Shown in pieces: positions 12,591-23,840 of a stretch of 64,000 nt of DNA; the stretch's first letter is position 1; each line of letters opens with the position of its first letter. The position numbers and the translations under genes were made by a program. The stretch comes from Vicugna pacos. Its lineage: Eukaryota > Chordata > Mammalia > Artiodactyla > Camelidae. The DNA is taken from contig NW_027328897.1 in the NCBI RefSeq assembly GCF_048564905.1, positions 100,886 through 164,885 on the forward strand. Reading direction: 5' to 3'. The notes below the pieces were generated by a model, which saw only the letters and a list, made by a program, of their open reading frames with translations, searched no databases and was not told the DNA's origin.

Positions 12591-12942
12591 TCTTCCCCAG
12601 TAGACTAAAAACTAGCATGTTATCCTCTTTTATCTATTCTTGAGACCTGGTAAATTACCTTATTTACACCACAATTTCAATAAATATTATTGATTTATTT
12701 TGAACTGAAGTAAAATAAGTAGCACAAAATGAGATTTATCGAATTATTTTAGGGTATTAACTTCCATGAGACAACATTTTAAAAATAGGATTTGGTTTAT
12801 TTTTAATCTTCACTCAATCTAGGCAGTTACTTAGTTTTCTGACCATCTTCATTTCCTTCATCAGGAAGCATGGAGTGATTGGGGCTGGGGACAAGTGACT
12901 GCTGAGTAAATTGGTCTGAAGGGGACTTTGTTGATGGTTCCT

Positions 12943-12960
12943 GTCCACCAGGGGGCACTG
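12943..12960 (+). promoter_or_regulatory. orphan CTCF-like motif, 1.2 kb upstream of TRAV22
   Basis: GTCCACCAGGGGGCACTG is a near-consensus CTCF core in the same orientation as the V-promoter motifs. It is too far from the TRAV22 ATG (14162) to be its proximal promoter, and no V exon was found beside it. Confidence 0.55.
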
Positions 12961-12969
12961 TAGGCTTTA

Positions 12970-14160
12970 CAAGAAGTGAAGACTCTTCCTGATGGTCCCA
13001 GAAGGTTGAACAGTTAAGACAGGAGACCAGAGAGCCGGGGAGTAGGCAAATTACAGATAGCAAAGGTGGGGAGAGGGGAACAGCGTTTGTATAAAGTTCA
13101 TCTCGGGTTTCAGCTCTGCCATTCCACACAAACTTCAGAAATCTGGAGCCCATACATCCATAAATCACTGTGAGGGTGATTCTCTGAGCAGAGGTAGAGG
13201 AACACAGATATTACTGTGCATTGTGAGCACGGAAGCACAACAGAAAACCTCTCCATTCCCTGTTTTCACTTTTTAAGTTTTTATAACTAAATCCCCCAAA
13301 CACTGACCCAGAAATTATTCCAATACCCCAGACAGCCTACCTTTTCATATATTTCGCTGAGAGTAGAAGGAACAAGAATACAAAGAAGAAAAAAATAAAG
13401 AACAAAAAAATAGAAGGAAAGGAGGAACACAATATTGAATTTGTCCAGAAAAATGTGGCCAGAAGAATTCTAACCAGATCATAATGAGCTGTGTGAGTCA
13501 GCAGGGTGCCAAGGACTGAACAGTAGGAGAGGAGGGGTGGGAAGTAAGTCAGAGTGGACATCATACACATATCCTATTTTTCACCAACTAAATTCTTTTT
13601 GGAATCATTTCTGTGCAAACAGTGAGAGTATATTTTGGTTTCTAAAACTCCTAATTTCAAGTAGTTGTATTGACTTCTGCAATTAACAGTGCATGCATCA
13701 GATAGTTTTCTTTGATTAGAATTTTCATATAATTGAATTATCAAAATCTCTGCCAAACTATGCCATTTGAGAAATGGGGTCACTCTTCCCTACGGCTCCT
13801 CAAGTTTCTACATAACCCTTCAAGACATGATTCTTATTGAAATGTCATCTACTCTTCCTCACATGCTGTCTTACAAACTTCTCTTGCATGTATTGTTTTA
13901 AGAAAAAACACTTAAACTTTGCACATTGGAAATATTGCTCCTAACTCTGTGCACTGTTTGCAGCTACAGTTTTGGAGAGGTTATTGTGCATTCTCACTGA
14001 GCTGCTGTGGGCGGGGTTTCCTGTTAAGCACATGTCAGAGCTCAGATGAGACTGGTTCTCAGTGATTCTGGTGGAACACAGTGTAAGAAAATTTCTAGGG
14101 ACTCAGAACTCTACCCCCTCCAGAGTAGGGGCAAAGGCACCTAACAGCAGGGCAAGGAGC
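12970..14160. other. intergenic and TRAV22 5' flank
   Basis: No gene was recognised. A purine-rich tract lies at ~13370-13435. The ~250 bp before the TRAV22 ATG hold a GC-rich patch (GTGGGCGGGG near 14010) but no convincing CTCF core. Confidence 0.45.
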
Positions 14161-14161
14161 C

Positions 14162-14680
14162 ATGAAGAGTCACCGGGGATCCCTGCTGGGGCTTCTGTGG
14201 TTCCAGATTAGCTGTGAGTCGGGGTCATCCCAGTGGCGGGGACTGGAGAGTGTTGCACAGCTGACAGTAGGATGGGGGGAAGGAGAGGTGACTCAGAGCT
14301 ACATCTTCATGGGTGTTTCCTGGGATATTTTGCGGATCTGGAAACTGCATCAATGACTCCCCAGTGACATTGTATATGTTTGTTCTTCTCTTTCCAAGCA
14401 GGGGTGAGAGGGGTGAATGTGGAGCAGAGTCCTTCAGCTCTGAGCCTCCAGGAGGGAACCAGCCCTACTCTGAGGTGCAATTTTTCTACCACAGTGAACA
14501 ACGTGCAGTGGTTCCGACAGAATCCTGGGGGTGGCCTCATCCGACTGTTTTATATAGCTTCGGGGATGAAGCAGAACGGAAGGCTGAACTCCACACTGAA
14601 TTCAAAGGAACGGTATAGTACCCTTCACATCACAGCCTCCCAGCTGGAAGACTCAGCCGCCTACCTCTGTGCAGCGGAGG
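14162..14680 (+). CDS. TRAV22: T-cell receptor alpha variable segment, TRAV22 subgroup
   Basis: The leader exon is 14162-14213 (MKSHRGSLLGLLWFQIS, donor GTGAGT). The V exon is 14402-14680 after TTTCCAAGCAG, phase 1 (T+GG gives W, then VRGVNVEQSP). It matches recalled human TRAV22 (CVRGIQVEQSP; LRCNFSDSVNNLQWF; LINLFYIPSGTKQNGRL) better than other subgroups. Cys23, Trp41 (VQWFRQ) and Cys104 (YLCAAE) are present, no stop, predicted functional. In human, TRAV22 lies 3' of TRAV19. Here it lies 5' of TRAV13, which suggests local rearrangement. Confidence 0.92.
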
Positions 14681-14719
14681 CACAGTGCTGCCAGGTGGTG
14701 TGCAGCCTGCACCCAAACT
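14681..14719 (+). promoter_or_regulatory. TRAV22 recombination signal (23-RSS)
   Basis: Heptamer CACAGTG (14681-14687), 23-bp spacer, nonamer ACCCAAACT (14711-14719). The heptamer is perfect and the nonamer moderate. Confidence 0.88.
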
Positions 14720-17237
14720 GCAGCTGGGCTGCAGCACCGCCCCTCCGTGGGTGGGCATGTGCCCCCTCAGTAACTTCTGCACCCCTTCGGGGCCTTCAGA
14801 TTCATAATCCAGCACTTTTTCCCTCCTAAAATTAAATCCCTTAGGTGTGTCATTTCCCTTGATTTTTGTTTTTGTTCTCGCCGTTTTCCTTCCCAGAAGT
14901 CCCTTTGCAGGTATAAAGCTCTAATATGGAGCCATTGTGACAGCTGATAAAGATGTCAATATTCTATGTCCTGTTAAAACAATCCAGTGCTCTAGGCAGG
15001 TAACATATAAATTACACATAAATTTCTCTGATGGAAAAGGCTTGAAAAAATATATGGTGGTCAACAAATAGAAAGATCTGACTCAGATTTTCTTTTAACT
15101 GCACGTGGCTCTACTTCAAGGAAAAGGGAAGAGAGCGTGTATAATGTTTTTTAAACTTTATATTCAGCTTTTTTATCCCCAGGAAAAACAAACATAATAA
15201 ATTAACTTTTGACCATCAGGCTTGTGACATACATGATCAATCTCAGTACTGAGAAGACCCTGTAAGTAGGTACCTGCTCTCCTTTGATGCATGAATAAAG
15301 TGAGGATTGCAGAGCATAAGTGGCTTCACATTATTACTAAATTAGTGAAGCTGGGGTGACATGAGAGCTTATACTCTGAGCTTCCTGCTATAGGAGACTC
15401 TTCAGAATCACAAAATTCAAATGATTTTAATTGATCCATTTGTTCAATGTGTTTACGTACATCACTGACAAAAATACCCATTTTCTCATATCTAAATAGC
15501 TCTTGTAGGGAATTGTTCACGGATTTGTATTGTTTCTTTAAAACCCATTGCTCAACTTGAAATTTGAATAAACCTATTTCCCATGACTCTAAAATTTCAT
15601 TCACAGTCTGAGGAAAAGAGCAGAAGGCCTCCAGGATTACTCTAAAGGAAAACCTTATCTACTGTAGCCAGAGACAGACTTCTGACCACCAAACCTGGAG
15701 TTTAAACTGGCATGAGGAACAATTACAGTGCAGACTGAATTCCAACCAGCTCTGAATTTTGTGTTAATGAAACTACGGTGATAGGAAGGACAGGAACATG
15801 ATAATTAAGGTGAAGACTCAAGAGCGGACTCCAGGAAGCTGGGAGCAGGACCAGCTTTCTGGGCACGGGAGCTGTGAAGTTGCTAAAGCCCCACTCTCAA
15901 AAAGAACCCTTCCCTTGGTTTAACGCTATGGTATTGCTATCTGGAAAGTCTTAAAAATGTTTTCTTTGTACTTGTGTGTTATAAGTGAAGTCCCGTAAAT
16001 GGATGTACCACGTGTGTGGGCGGAGGAGATCCATGGGGCAGCAGGACACCAGACAGCAACACGAGCAGGCTATTTCCTTAGCAGACACAGGCAATATTTA
16101 GCCTTTCCTAGACTTATTCTCACAGAGGTAATGAGAAAGTTCCTAGAAATACAAGTGAATGGGAAAGGTTTTCTTTTGTTTATTTGTGTATTTGTTGTTT
16201 TGTTTTTTGCAGAGGAAGATAATTCTGGAAACTCACACAACTGGAGAACTTTATTAATATCTTAGGAGAAGAATATTAGAGTGGACTTTGAAAGAAAAAT
16301 GGCAGAGTGTGGAATCTGAGCCAGCAATAGCCAAGGAAGCAGGAAGATGCGGCAGACTGGATGTTGCCATATGTGATAGATCAAATTCCACTAAGGAGAT
16401 GAGTCAGTGCTTGCATTTTAGGAAATGCATTTTGATATGACAGAATGAAATCACTCAAGAATCAGCTTACATGTGGTTGCCATTTCTGAATCTACAACCT
16501 GATGTTTTCACAGAATTTCTACTCAGTCCTTCAGTCCTTTACAGAACATAAGACATAGCATCCAAATAGATTTCTTAAAGCATGTGAGATTTCTCATTGT
16601 GAATCAATGCAATCTATAAGATCATAGTGTTTTCTATGGTTGAAATACTAATAATTCATGGAAATTCTCCCTCTTCTCCTTTACTATTGAGGTTTGATTC
16701 TTTATTTTTGTCACAGTTATCTGAACTGAGGGAAGATTCCACATTTTGACTGCTGGCACTGTCAGTTCCTTTGCAATAGCAAGTTCTTGGGCAAGACCAG
16801 CTTAGAAGAGCAGAGGCTGATATAACAGACATTTGAAATATCAAATGATCTTCTCTTTCCTTCTGTGATCTTTGGTTTACATATTCTTTTTAGAGAGAGT
16901 TTTCCTTCACTACAGATAAATGAAGACGGTGTACTGGCTTAAAAGGGAATCTTTATAGTCTCCTTTTTTTAGAGAGTGAATCATGGTGTGTTTCTGATTT
17001 CAAACATGTATGCTGGGTCCATTGTTGAGTAACCAGCAACAGCATCTACCTCTGTCCAGCTTCGGAACAACGACTCAGTAGTGTGCAGAGTTATAAATCC
17101 TGATCTCTGCACTACTAATGTGCATTTCCTCTCCAATCTAAGAGGTAATTTGATCTATTGGTGTTTTTATGCATCTAGTCCCTTACAGGCACAGGGCAAG
17201 AAAATATTTAACCAGAAAGTTCTGTAGTTAGAGTTGT
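14720..17237. other. intergenic between TRAV22 and TRAV13
   Basis: No gene, SINE or V relic was recognised. Several open frames of 60-90 codons on both strands show no domain and look like chance. Confidence 0.5.
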
Positions 17238-17238
17238 G

Positions 17239-17256
17239 ACCACAAGATGGCGGTGC
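17239..17256 (+). promoter_or_regulatory. CTCF-like motif upstream of TRAV13
   Basis: ACCACAAGATGGCGGTGC fits the CTCF core well. It lies ~200 bp before the leader ATG and faces the J side. The same design appears at TRAV10 (ACCGCAAGGTGGCAGTG). Confidence 0.55.
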
Positions 17257-17454
17257 ACCCCGGCTGATGCAGAACATGTGCAGGGTTCATTTCAGTGGAT
17301 TCTGAATGAATAGGCTTAGGGCAGAAGCAGAGCCTTTTTCTTATTGGCTGGGTAGACAATGTGAGAAACCACTGGTTGTTAGAGAAAAGAAGGGATCACT
17401 TGGTAATAGAAGTAGCTCTTCTGGCTGGAGTTTGCAGTTTGCAATTGATCCCAA

Positions 17455-17962
17455 ATGGGAAGAATAATGAAGACACCTATCGGAGCTTTAATCATGTTCT
17501 TGTGGCTGCAGCTGGACTGTGAGTCAAGGGCTTACGGGAAACAGAGGATATTAGGGGACATTCTTTAGAATGGTCTTATTCTGGTTTCCTCTGGTTACTG
17601 TAGAGAAGGAAAAGTAAATTCTCGTGACCTGACAGCCCTTCTCCTTTCTCTGACTTCTTCTTTCTGCACAGGTGTGAGCCGAGGAGAGAATGTGGAGCAG
17701 AGTCCTCCCAGCCTGAGTGTCCAGGAGGGAAACAGCTCTGTTATCACCTGCACCTACACAGACAGTAATTCAGAGTACTTCCCTTGGTATAAGCAAGAAC
17801 CTGGCAAAGGTCTCCGGTTCCTTATAAGCATTCGTTCAAATAAGGTCAAAGAGGAAGACCAAGGACTCACTGTTTTATTGAATAAGACGGCCAAACATCT
17901 GTCCCTGCACATCACAGCCGCCCAGCCTGGAGACGCAGCTGTCTACTTCTGTGCAGCAAGTG
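17455..17962 (+). CDS. TRAV13: T-cell receptor alpha variable segment, TRAV13 subgroup
   Basis: The leader exon is 17455-17518 with two in-frame ATGs (17455 and 17467). The second gives [17 protein letters not shown], which lines up with human TRAV13-1 (MTSIRAVFIFLWLQLD), so it may be the real start. The V exon is 17672-17962 after TTCTGCACAG, phase 1. Framework match: [40 protein letters not shown]. Cys23 (ITCTYT), Trp41 and Cys104 (YFCAAS) are kept and the frame is open. Predicted functional. Confidence 0.92.
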
Positions 17963-18001
17963 CACATTGCTTCCCAGGCACCTGCTAGCTGTACTCAAAC
18001 C
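17963..18001 (+). promoter_or_regulatory. TRAV13 recombination signal (23-RSS)
   Basis: Heptamer CACATTG (17963-17969; position 5 differs from CACAGTG), 23-bp spacer, nonamer ACTCAAACC (17993-18001). The essential CAC is kept, so use is expected, perhaps at lower efficiency. Confidence 0.85.
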
Positions 18002-19870
18002 TGCTACTCGGGCAGTCGCCTTCCTTTGCACAGTCCTTCAAGTGTAGCGTTTGTTATATTGTGGTCTTGCGAGTGGAAACCAATGGATTAGGCATGAAAA
18101 GCATCGAATAAAGAGATTAGGTTCATGATGACCCAGAAAGTGTTAACCATTTTGTTGGATGGCTGTTGCTAACTGTCTTCTTGAAGGGAGTTGGTAATAT
18201 TTTATTTTGAAATTGTAAAATTGACTTTACATGTGCTATTCAGACTCCTCTGCTATAAATAACCCCTTGGTATCAATATCACAATCTTTATTATGAATGG
18301 GCTTTTAAATTCTGTGTTTTGTAAAGAACATTGATTATTTTTCTGATTATGCAACACTGCATACCAAATATAGGAAAATATGTCAAATACAAAAAATATG
18401 AAATTGCTAATTTTATAATGAGATAATATTGCTAATTTCCAGTCCCTTCTTTTTATAAGTTCTTATTATAATTAAGATCATGATTTTTCCATTTAATATT
18501 ATATCTTGAATTGAGCATTTCCCACTCCATCATCTTCTCACATACCTGCTTTTTAATAAGTCTGCAGGAGATTTAATAAATTATAATTTATATTAATTTT
18601 GTTCCTCTAAATTTGTGGCAAAACTTGACAACCCTTTTAATGTACTTTGACAACTTTGTTGTTGAGACAATATGATATGGTGACACATTTAGGGTCTAGT
18701 TAAGGTGTGTATTTTCTGTGTGTTTCAGGGAAATTAGAATTGGAAGTGATTTGAGAATGTGAGCTCTAGGTTAAACTCACAAATCCATTCTCTTTAAAAA
18801 GCATGTAAATATCTGTTAAGATTTACTCGCTCACAGAATTTGGAAGACAGGGTTGTGTGTTTTGTTCATTACTGCGTGTGCAGTGCGTAGCACCAACTTT
18901 CCACACAGCTGATCATCAGCAGATGTTTCTTTAAGAAAGAAGGGAAGGTGAATTCTGCTATTTATTGTGCATAATTATTATTTTAGATCTGTAATAGAAT
19001 TAAGTTATACATTGATTTGCAAAGAATAAAACCTCTTAATAAGTACATTTGGTAATTCCATTATTTAAGAACATATCACTTCTTTCCATTTATAAATGTC
19101 TTTGTCGGTAAAGCTCTGTTGTTTTAAGATAACCAAATTTATTCCTTGACCTGTAATGTTTTATTACCATTATGACTGAATCTTTCTTTCTGGGGTTTAT
19201 GGAGAAATTTTTATATGTATTTATCAGTCTCCTTACTATTGTGAATGGATTGCCTAAAAACGTTTGGAATAGTGGCTAATTTAGGGATAGTTTGCTACAG
19301 ATCTCCCCACCTCATCTTCATGCTTTGACTAGATTAAACATTACTCACCACAACCTTCTCTTTAAGAAAGCTATTTACTTTTTTAGTGTTGCACATAAAT
19401 CAATGGAATGAAAGAATTGACGTAAATAATGATTCCCTAATTCTCCCTCCTGGGGTCAAGAATAGGCTATTTTCAAGTTCTCTCCTATTGTTCCCAAGAG
19501 GGGGTGTATAATGGGTAAGGGTGAGATGATTCTTCTTGGTTGAATTGTGTTAGTTATGCGCTAACTGGCTTGTTCTCACAGGGAAATCATCAGATTAAAT
19601 CAGGTTGAATACATTTTGTAGTAAAATTGCAGCCCAGCTCCGCAACCGGCTTATTTCCCTCCCTGCACTCACTAGCTCCTGTCCAGTAAGAGAGGCCCCT
19701 CTTGGTTGGCTTATTTCCTGTAAGACTGACAATGGCGTGAGAGGGAAGATGGAGAGAGAAGGTTTATATTTTATTGGTTTACTCTTCTTAAACCAAGTCA
19801 GAAGAGAGCGAGGGTGCAATTATTATAGGCTTTACTGCTCTGTGGTACTTGGGTGAGAAGTTTTTCAAAG
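18002..19870. other. intergenic, AT-rich
   Basis: No gene or confident repeat was seen between TRAV13 and the poly-A tract near 19877-19892. Confidence 0.5.
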
Positions 19871-20109
19871 GAAGTAAAAAAAAAAAAAAAAAGAAAAGAA
19901 AAGCTCTGTGCGGTGTGCAGAGTCAGTCATCATCAGCTCTGATTCAGACACCCCCACGCTTTAAACCTTCACCACGGTTGGTGTCCCTGTTTCCTACTGT
20001 CTCTGACAATTGACTACAGACTACATCGCCTTCTCTTGATCCTGCAAAACCTGTCTGGGTGCCCACAGTCTCCCTTTTGCCTGCTTTCCATAAGAAGTGC
20101 TGACTTCTC

Positions 20110-20480
20110 AAACTTGGGTGGTTTCTCCAGGCCCGCAGAGTGGGGCCGCCTTCTGCGCATGCTCGCTGGCCATCTGCGAAGGCTCGCTCCGGCTGCCGCC
20201 CTTCGCGCACTGGGAGGGGCCAGGGCGCGGGTGGCGCTCGGCTGCGCTGCTGGGCGCTGGCCGTGGCCTTGGGACACTTTTGGTGGTTGGCAGGCAAGGC
20301 GTCCCCAGGGGCTGGCGGGCAGGTCCTGATGGAGTCTGTGCCCTGGTAGTAGGACCCTTGTCCCTTTAAAGCCCTCCTGGCGCCCTGGTTGCTGTTCTCC
20401 CAGGTGCTCCCCACTCCCAGCTGCCAGCACCCCTCAGTATTCTGGATGCGGCCAGAAGGGGGCAGGTCTCTTTGGCAGCC
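20110..20480. other. GC-rich, CpG-dense island between V genes
   Basis: CpG-dense segment of about 370 bp in an otherwise AT-rich region. It holds an NRF1-like site (TCTGCGCATGCTC at ~20152-20164) and a strong CTCF-like motif at its 3' edge. No V gene sits nearby: TRAV14 starts 2.8 kb downstream. The long open frames on both strands are a by-product of high GC and show no recognised domain. It could be a regulatory island or a decayed insertion. Confidence 0.5.
20449..20466 (+). promoter_or_regulatory. orphan CTCF-like motif in CpG island
   Basis: CGGCCAGAAGGGGGCAGG is close to the best CTCF core, in the same orientation as the V-promoter motifs but without an adjacent V segment. It is one of the strongest matches in the window. 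Confidence 0.6.
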
Positions 20481-20499
20481 TCCCTCAGAGCTGGACAGC

Positions 20500-22505
20500 A
20501 ACGCTCATTCACAGGCTCTCACTCTCCCTTATGAAGAAATCACGGGCCTAGAATGTTTCTCTTGGCGCTGAGCTGTGTTCATTGTGGGCAGGGGTGACAG
20601 AAGTTCCAGCACCCTGTCTGAGACTGGACACACTGAAGAGGGTTAGAGGAACAGTATCACTTTACCCTTGTCACGCGTCCCCGGGGGTAGTTCATTTCAG
20701 TTCTAACATTGCATTTGTTCTTTGCACTTTTTCAGAAGACAGAGGGATGATAAGAATAGTGAAGTCATTAAGTGAAAGCAAAACTTCGTAAAACTGTTCC
20801 GAAGAAACTTGCTCCCCTATACAGACATACACTGAAAGGCACAGGTAGTAAACAGCATCAAGTTGATTATTGACTATCATGAGTGTTGAGGTTTTTTGGC
20901 AAAAGAATGCTTCAGCCCAGGTAAAACAGTAAAAATACTACAACTAGTACATACTCATAACCCACAGGGAAATCGCAATTGTTTAAATCCTTTTCGAAAT
21001 ACACAACATGTTTCCTAGAGATGGCATCCAGTTCATATGCCACCTTTACAGATTTTTATGGGATTTTGTTCATTGTAAAAAAGCCGTGAAGTGACCCCAT
21101 TCTTTGCCATCCTACAATGTTCCCCACCAGTGTGTGTTGAATGTTGCAGCCACTACGTCTCTACTGTGATGCCTTCTCTCTGGAGGGTTTTGGGAACAGT
21201 CCACGCGAGATGATTAGGCTTCATCAGGCAATGTCCTGGCTTTGGTATATTGTGTCCTCATGGATCAAACAAGTCAATCAGTCCTAATGATTCTTTACAA
21301 AATTGTGGCCACATTTTGTGCATTTAAGATGGAATTATTGGATTTCTCCATGGATTTATCTTTATACTCTAGAAGAGGTTCTTGCATCAGGACGTAAGTC
21401 AGAAAGGGATATTTAGCATAACAATCTTCTCCATCATTTTTTCCTAGCCTCCGCAGAGTATTTTATGCTGTGAGATTTTGACTTTATGACAAAAATTTCT
21501 TTGGGCAGCATGAAGACATCATATAACTCATGTATTTGGAGTCCATTTTTAATAAGCATACATGAGATACACTGGAAGGTTAAGAAAATGTTAAGACGGT
21601 TAAAAAACTTCATCGTCTCCATGGAATTTAGAACTGTGGACTGTGTTAAAAATCTATAACTACCTCCGTTGTTTATTTTTTTGTAATTTAATATGCCCAA
21701 GAGAGATCCACAAGGTCAGCTACTTGAGTTCATTTTGCTTCTGCTAATGACTAGTTTTAAAGGGAGTTTAGAGTAGTTATTGCATAAGTAGCCTGGCATT
21801 GTTTCTCTTCAATTTTTGAGGTGAGATTATTTTACAACATATTAATTTAGAATTTGGTATGAGAGTGTCCAAAAGATCGGTTCAAATCATGGAAGCATTT
21901 TGAGTAACAGAAATACAGTCATGAGGTCCCTTCACTGAGAAGCGTAACAAAGTTGCATACTATGAGGGGAAATGAATATTTTTTTATTGGTTAACCAATT
22001 TAGAGATGAATGTTGGGTATTTTAGATTGGAGAACAATGTGGACTTTATGTAGTACCGTCTGATGAAACAGACTTTCCAGAGCAAGATCTGAAGATGCTT
22101 CAACCAGTTTAGCTGAGGCTGGACTGACGTTGAGACAGGAGCGTGTTTTGTTTAACCACATTAAGAGGGAGGCCGTGATAGGCGACGGGTCTTTGTTGTT
22201 TGCCATATTGTTTGGTAATATCCCTAGACGTGATTTTCTGTTTATATTCATACAGAAGGAAAGGTTTATTACAATCAGTGGTGATCTTATGATCAGCTGT
22301 TCTCTGGAGATGTATGAGGTCGCCTATGATATATTCCCCGTGGAGCTGGGCGTATAGAATATAGAGGCTTCTCGTGGCTCTTTTAGAGTTCCAATAGAGT
22401 TAATGGGAAAAGAACAAATCAAGATTTGATATCCTATTGTCCAAACTCTGGCATCTCTTCCGGCCTTTCTGAACAGAGCTGGGCTATCAAAACTAAATGG
22501 AATCA
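20500..22505. other. intergenic
   Basis: No supported gene. AT-rich, and the open frames on either strand (for example 21434-21700 and 22000-22251 minus) have no recognised domain. Confidence 0.5.
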
Positions 22506-22630
22506 GGGAGGGTATAGCTCAGTGGTAGAGTATGTGCTTAGCATGCACGAGGTCCTGGGTTCAATCCTCAGTCCCTCCATTAAAAAAAAAAAAACAACCT
22601 AATTACCTCCCCCTCAAAACAAAAACAAAA
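22506..22630 (+). mobile_element. camelid tRNA-derived SINE (Vic-type)
   Basis: Starts GGGAGGGTATAGCTCAGTGG and has a B box (GGTCCTGGGTTCAATCCTC), an A-rich stretch and the tail ACCTAATTACCTCCCCC...AAAACAAAAAC. This is the layout of the camelid-specific tRNA SINE, with RNA polymerase III promoter boxes still readable. It is the best species clue in the window. A possible short target repeat (AAAATGGA-like) flanks it. Confidence 0.88.
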
Positions 22631-23121
22631 TGGAGAAGAGAACGGGACCTCTGTTGTGACAAGAACCCTTGGACTTCATTCTGGTCTCTGCAAAGGGAGA
22701 TTACCTTTCCTCTTGCTACTTGGTCTCAAGGGAGGTCAGTGAGCAGACACTGTTAGTGAGGAATTATATTGATTGCTGTATCAATATGTAGGTTGAAAAA
22801 ACTTCAGTAATTAGTCCAAACAGCTTTGCCTTCTTATTATAAATTGATTTAGTTCTACCTTAGGTGAAAGAGCATCATACATAGGTGTGAGGATAGGTGG
22901 TCATTATCTTTTACATTGTTTCCATAATTCGTTACTTGTAGTATTTTAAAATAAGCTCCATCACAGATGCATAGCTGAGCATAGCAGTTGATGGAACCAC
23001 CAATCTCCCTTTTAATATAAAATTTAACTTGTGTTTATTTTCAGATGTAATTCCTATCAATTGCTTAATGCAAAAGGAAGTTTGGGTTGAGGGAGACTCT
23101 CACGTAGTCCACAGAGGAGTT

Positions 23122-23129
23122 TGACGTCA
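23122..23129 (+). promoter_or_regulatory. CRE (TGACGTCA) in TRAV14/DV4 promoter
   Basis: A perfect palindromic CREB/ATF site 160 bp upstream of the leader ATG. Such elements are known in TCR V promoters and in the TCR alpha enhancer. This promoter shows no clear CTCF core, unlike most neighbours. Confidence 0.55.
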
Positions 23130-23288
23130 CCCACATCAACTTGCTGCAGCAGCAAACCCCTGCTTCCTGTTCTGAGGCAGCAGCAGCACATAGACCAGTG
23201 AGTCTCCCCTCATCCTGTCGGGCTAGCCTCACCTTGCACAGCCCTCAAATGGAAGAAGACGTTTTCCATCTGGTGGAAGACCTGAAAC

Positions 23289-23801
23289 ATGCTTCTCTCC
23301 AGCCTTCTGAAGGTGGCCATGGCTTCATGCTGGCTAGGTAGGGATGGTCCCAGGGTACTGTGCCTCCTCTATGACCTGAAGACTGAGGGTAGCTGTCTTA
23401 TGGGTACCTTGGGAAGGAAGGGGTAGTAGGGTGTAAAATAGGATTTCTTTGCTCCACAGTATTTATTCCTAAATTTCTGATTCCATGTTTATTTCTTCAG
23501 GATCCAGCATTGCCCAGAAGGTAACTCAAGACCAGCCACCAATGTTAGTGCAGGAGAAGGAGGCTGTGACCCTGAACTGCACATACGACACCAGTGAGCC
23601 AACTTATAGTTTATTCTGGTACAAGCAGCCCAGCAGTGGGGCGATGACTTTCCTAATTGGTCAGGACTCTCATAACCAGCAAAACGCCACAGAAGGTCGC
23701 TACTCATTGAATTTCCAGAAGGCAAGCAAATCCATCAAACTCGTCATCTCAGCCTCACAGCTGGAGGACTCTGCAGTGTATTTCTGTGCACTGAGTGAGC
23801 C
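23289..23801 (+). CDS. TRAV14/DV4: T-cell receptor alpha/delta variable segment, TRAV14/DV4 subgroup
   Basis: The leader exon is 23289-23337 ([16 protein letters not shown], donor GTAGGG). The V exon is 23501-23801 after TTTCTTCAG, phase 1 (G+GA gives G, then [12 protein letters not shown]). It closely matches human TRAV14/DV4 ([44 protein letters not shown]). Cys23 (LNCTYD), Trp41 and Cys104 (YFCALSE) are present and the frame is open. In human this segment can join either TRAJ or TRDD/TRDJ, so it may serve both alpha-beta and gamma-delta T cells. That dual use is inferred here, not seen. The frame running on past the RSS to ~23962 is not coding. Confidence 0.93.
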
Positions 23802-23840
23802 CACAGTGCGAGGTGTGTTGGAGGGAGGTGTATCAAAACC
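23802..23840 (+). promoter_or_regulatory. TRAV14/DV4 recombination signal (23-RSS)
   Basis: Perfect heptamer CACAGTG (23802-23808), 23-bp spacer and nonamer ATCAAAACC (23832-23840), one of the best RSSs in the window. Confidence 0.9.

Noticed and set aside
19944-20501. 185-codon minus-strand open frame in the GC-rich block
   Set aside because: High GC removes stop codons on all strands, no domain is visible, and overlapping frames on the + strand are equally long.
22506-22580. tRNA-like A and B boxes
   Set aside because: They belong to a tRNA-derived SINE with the camelid tail; no complete cloverleaf gene is claimed.
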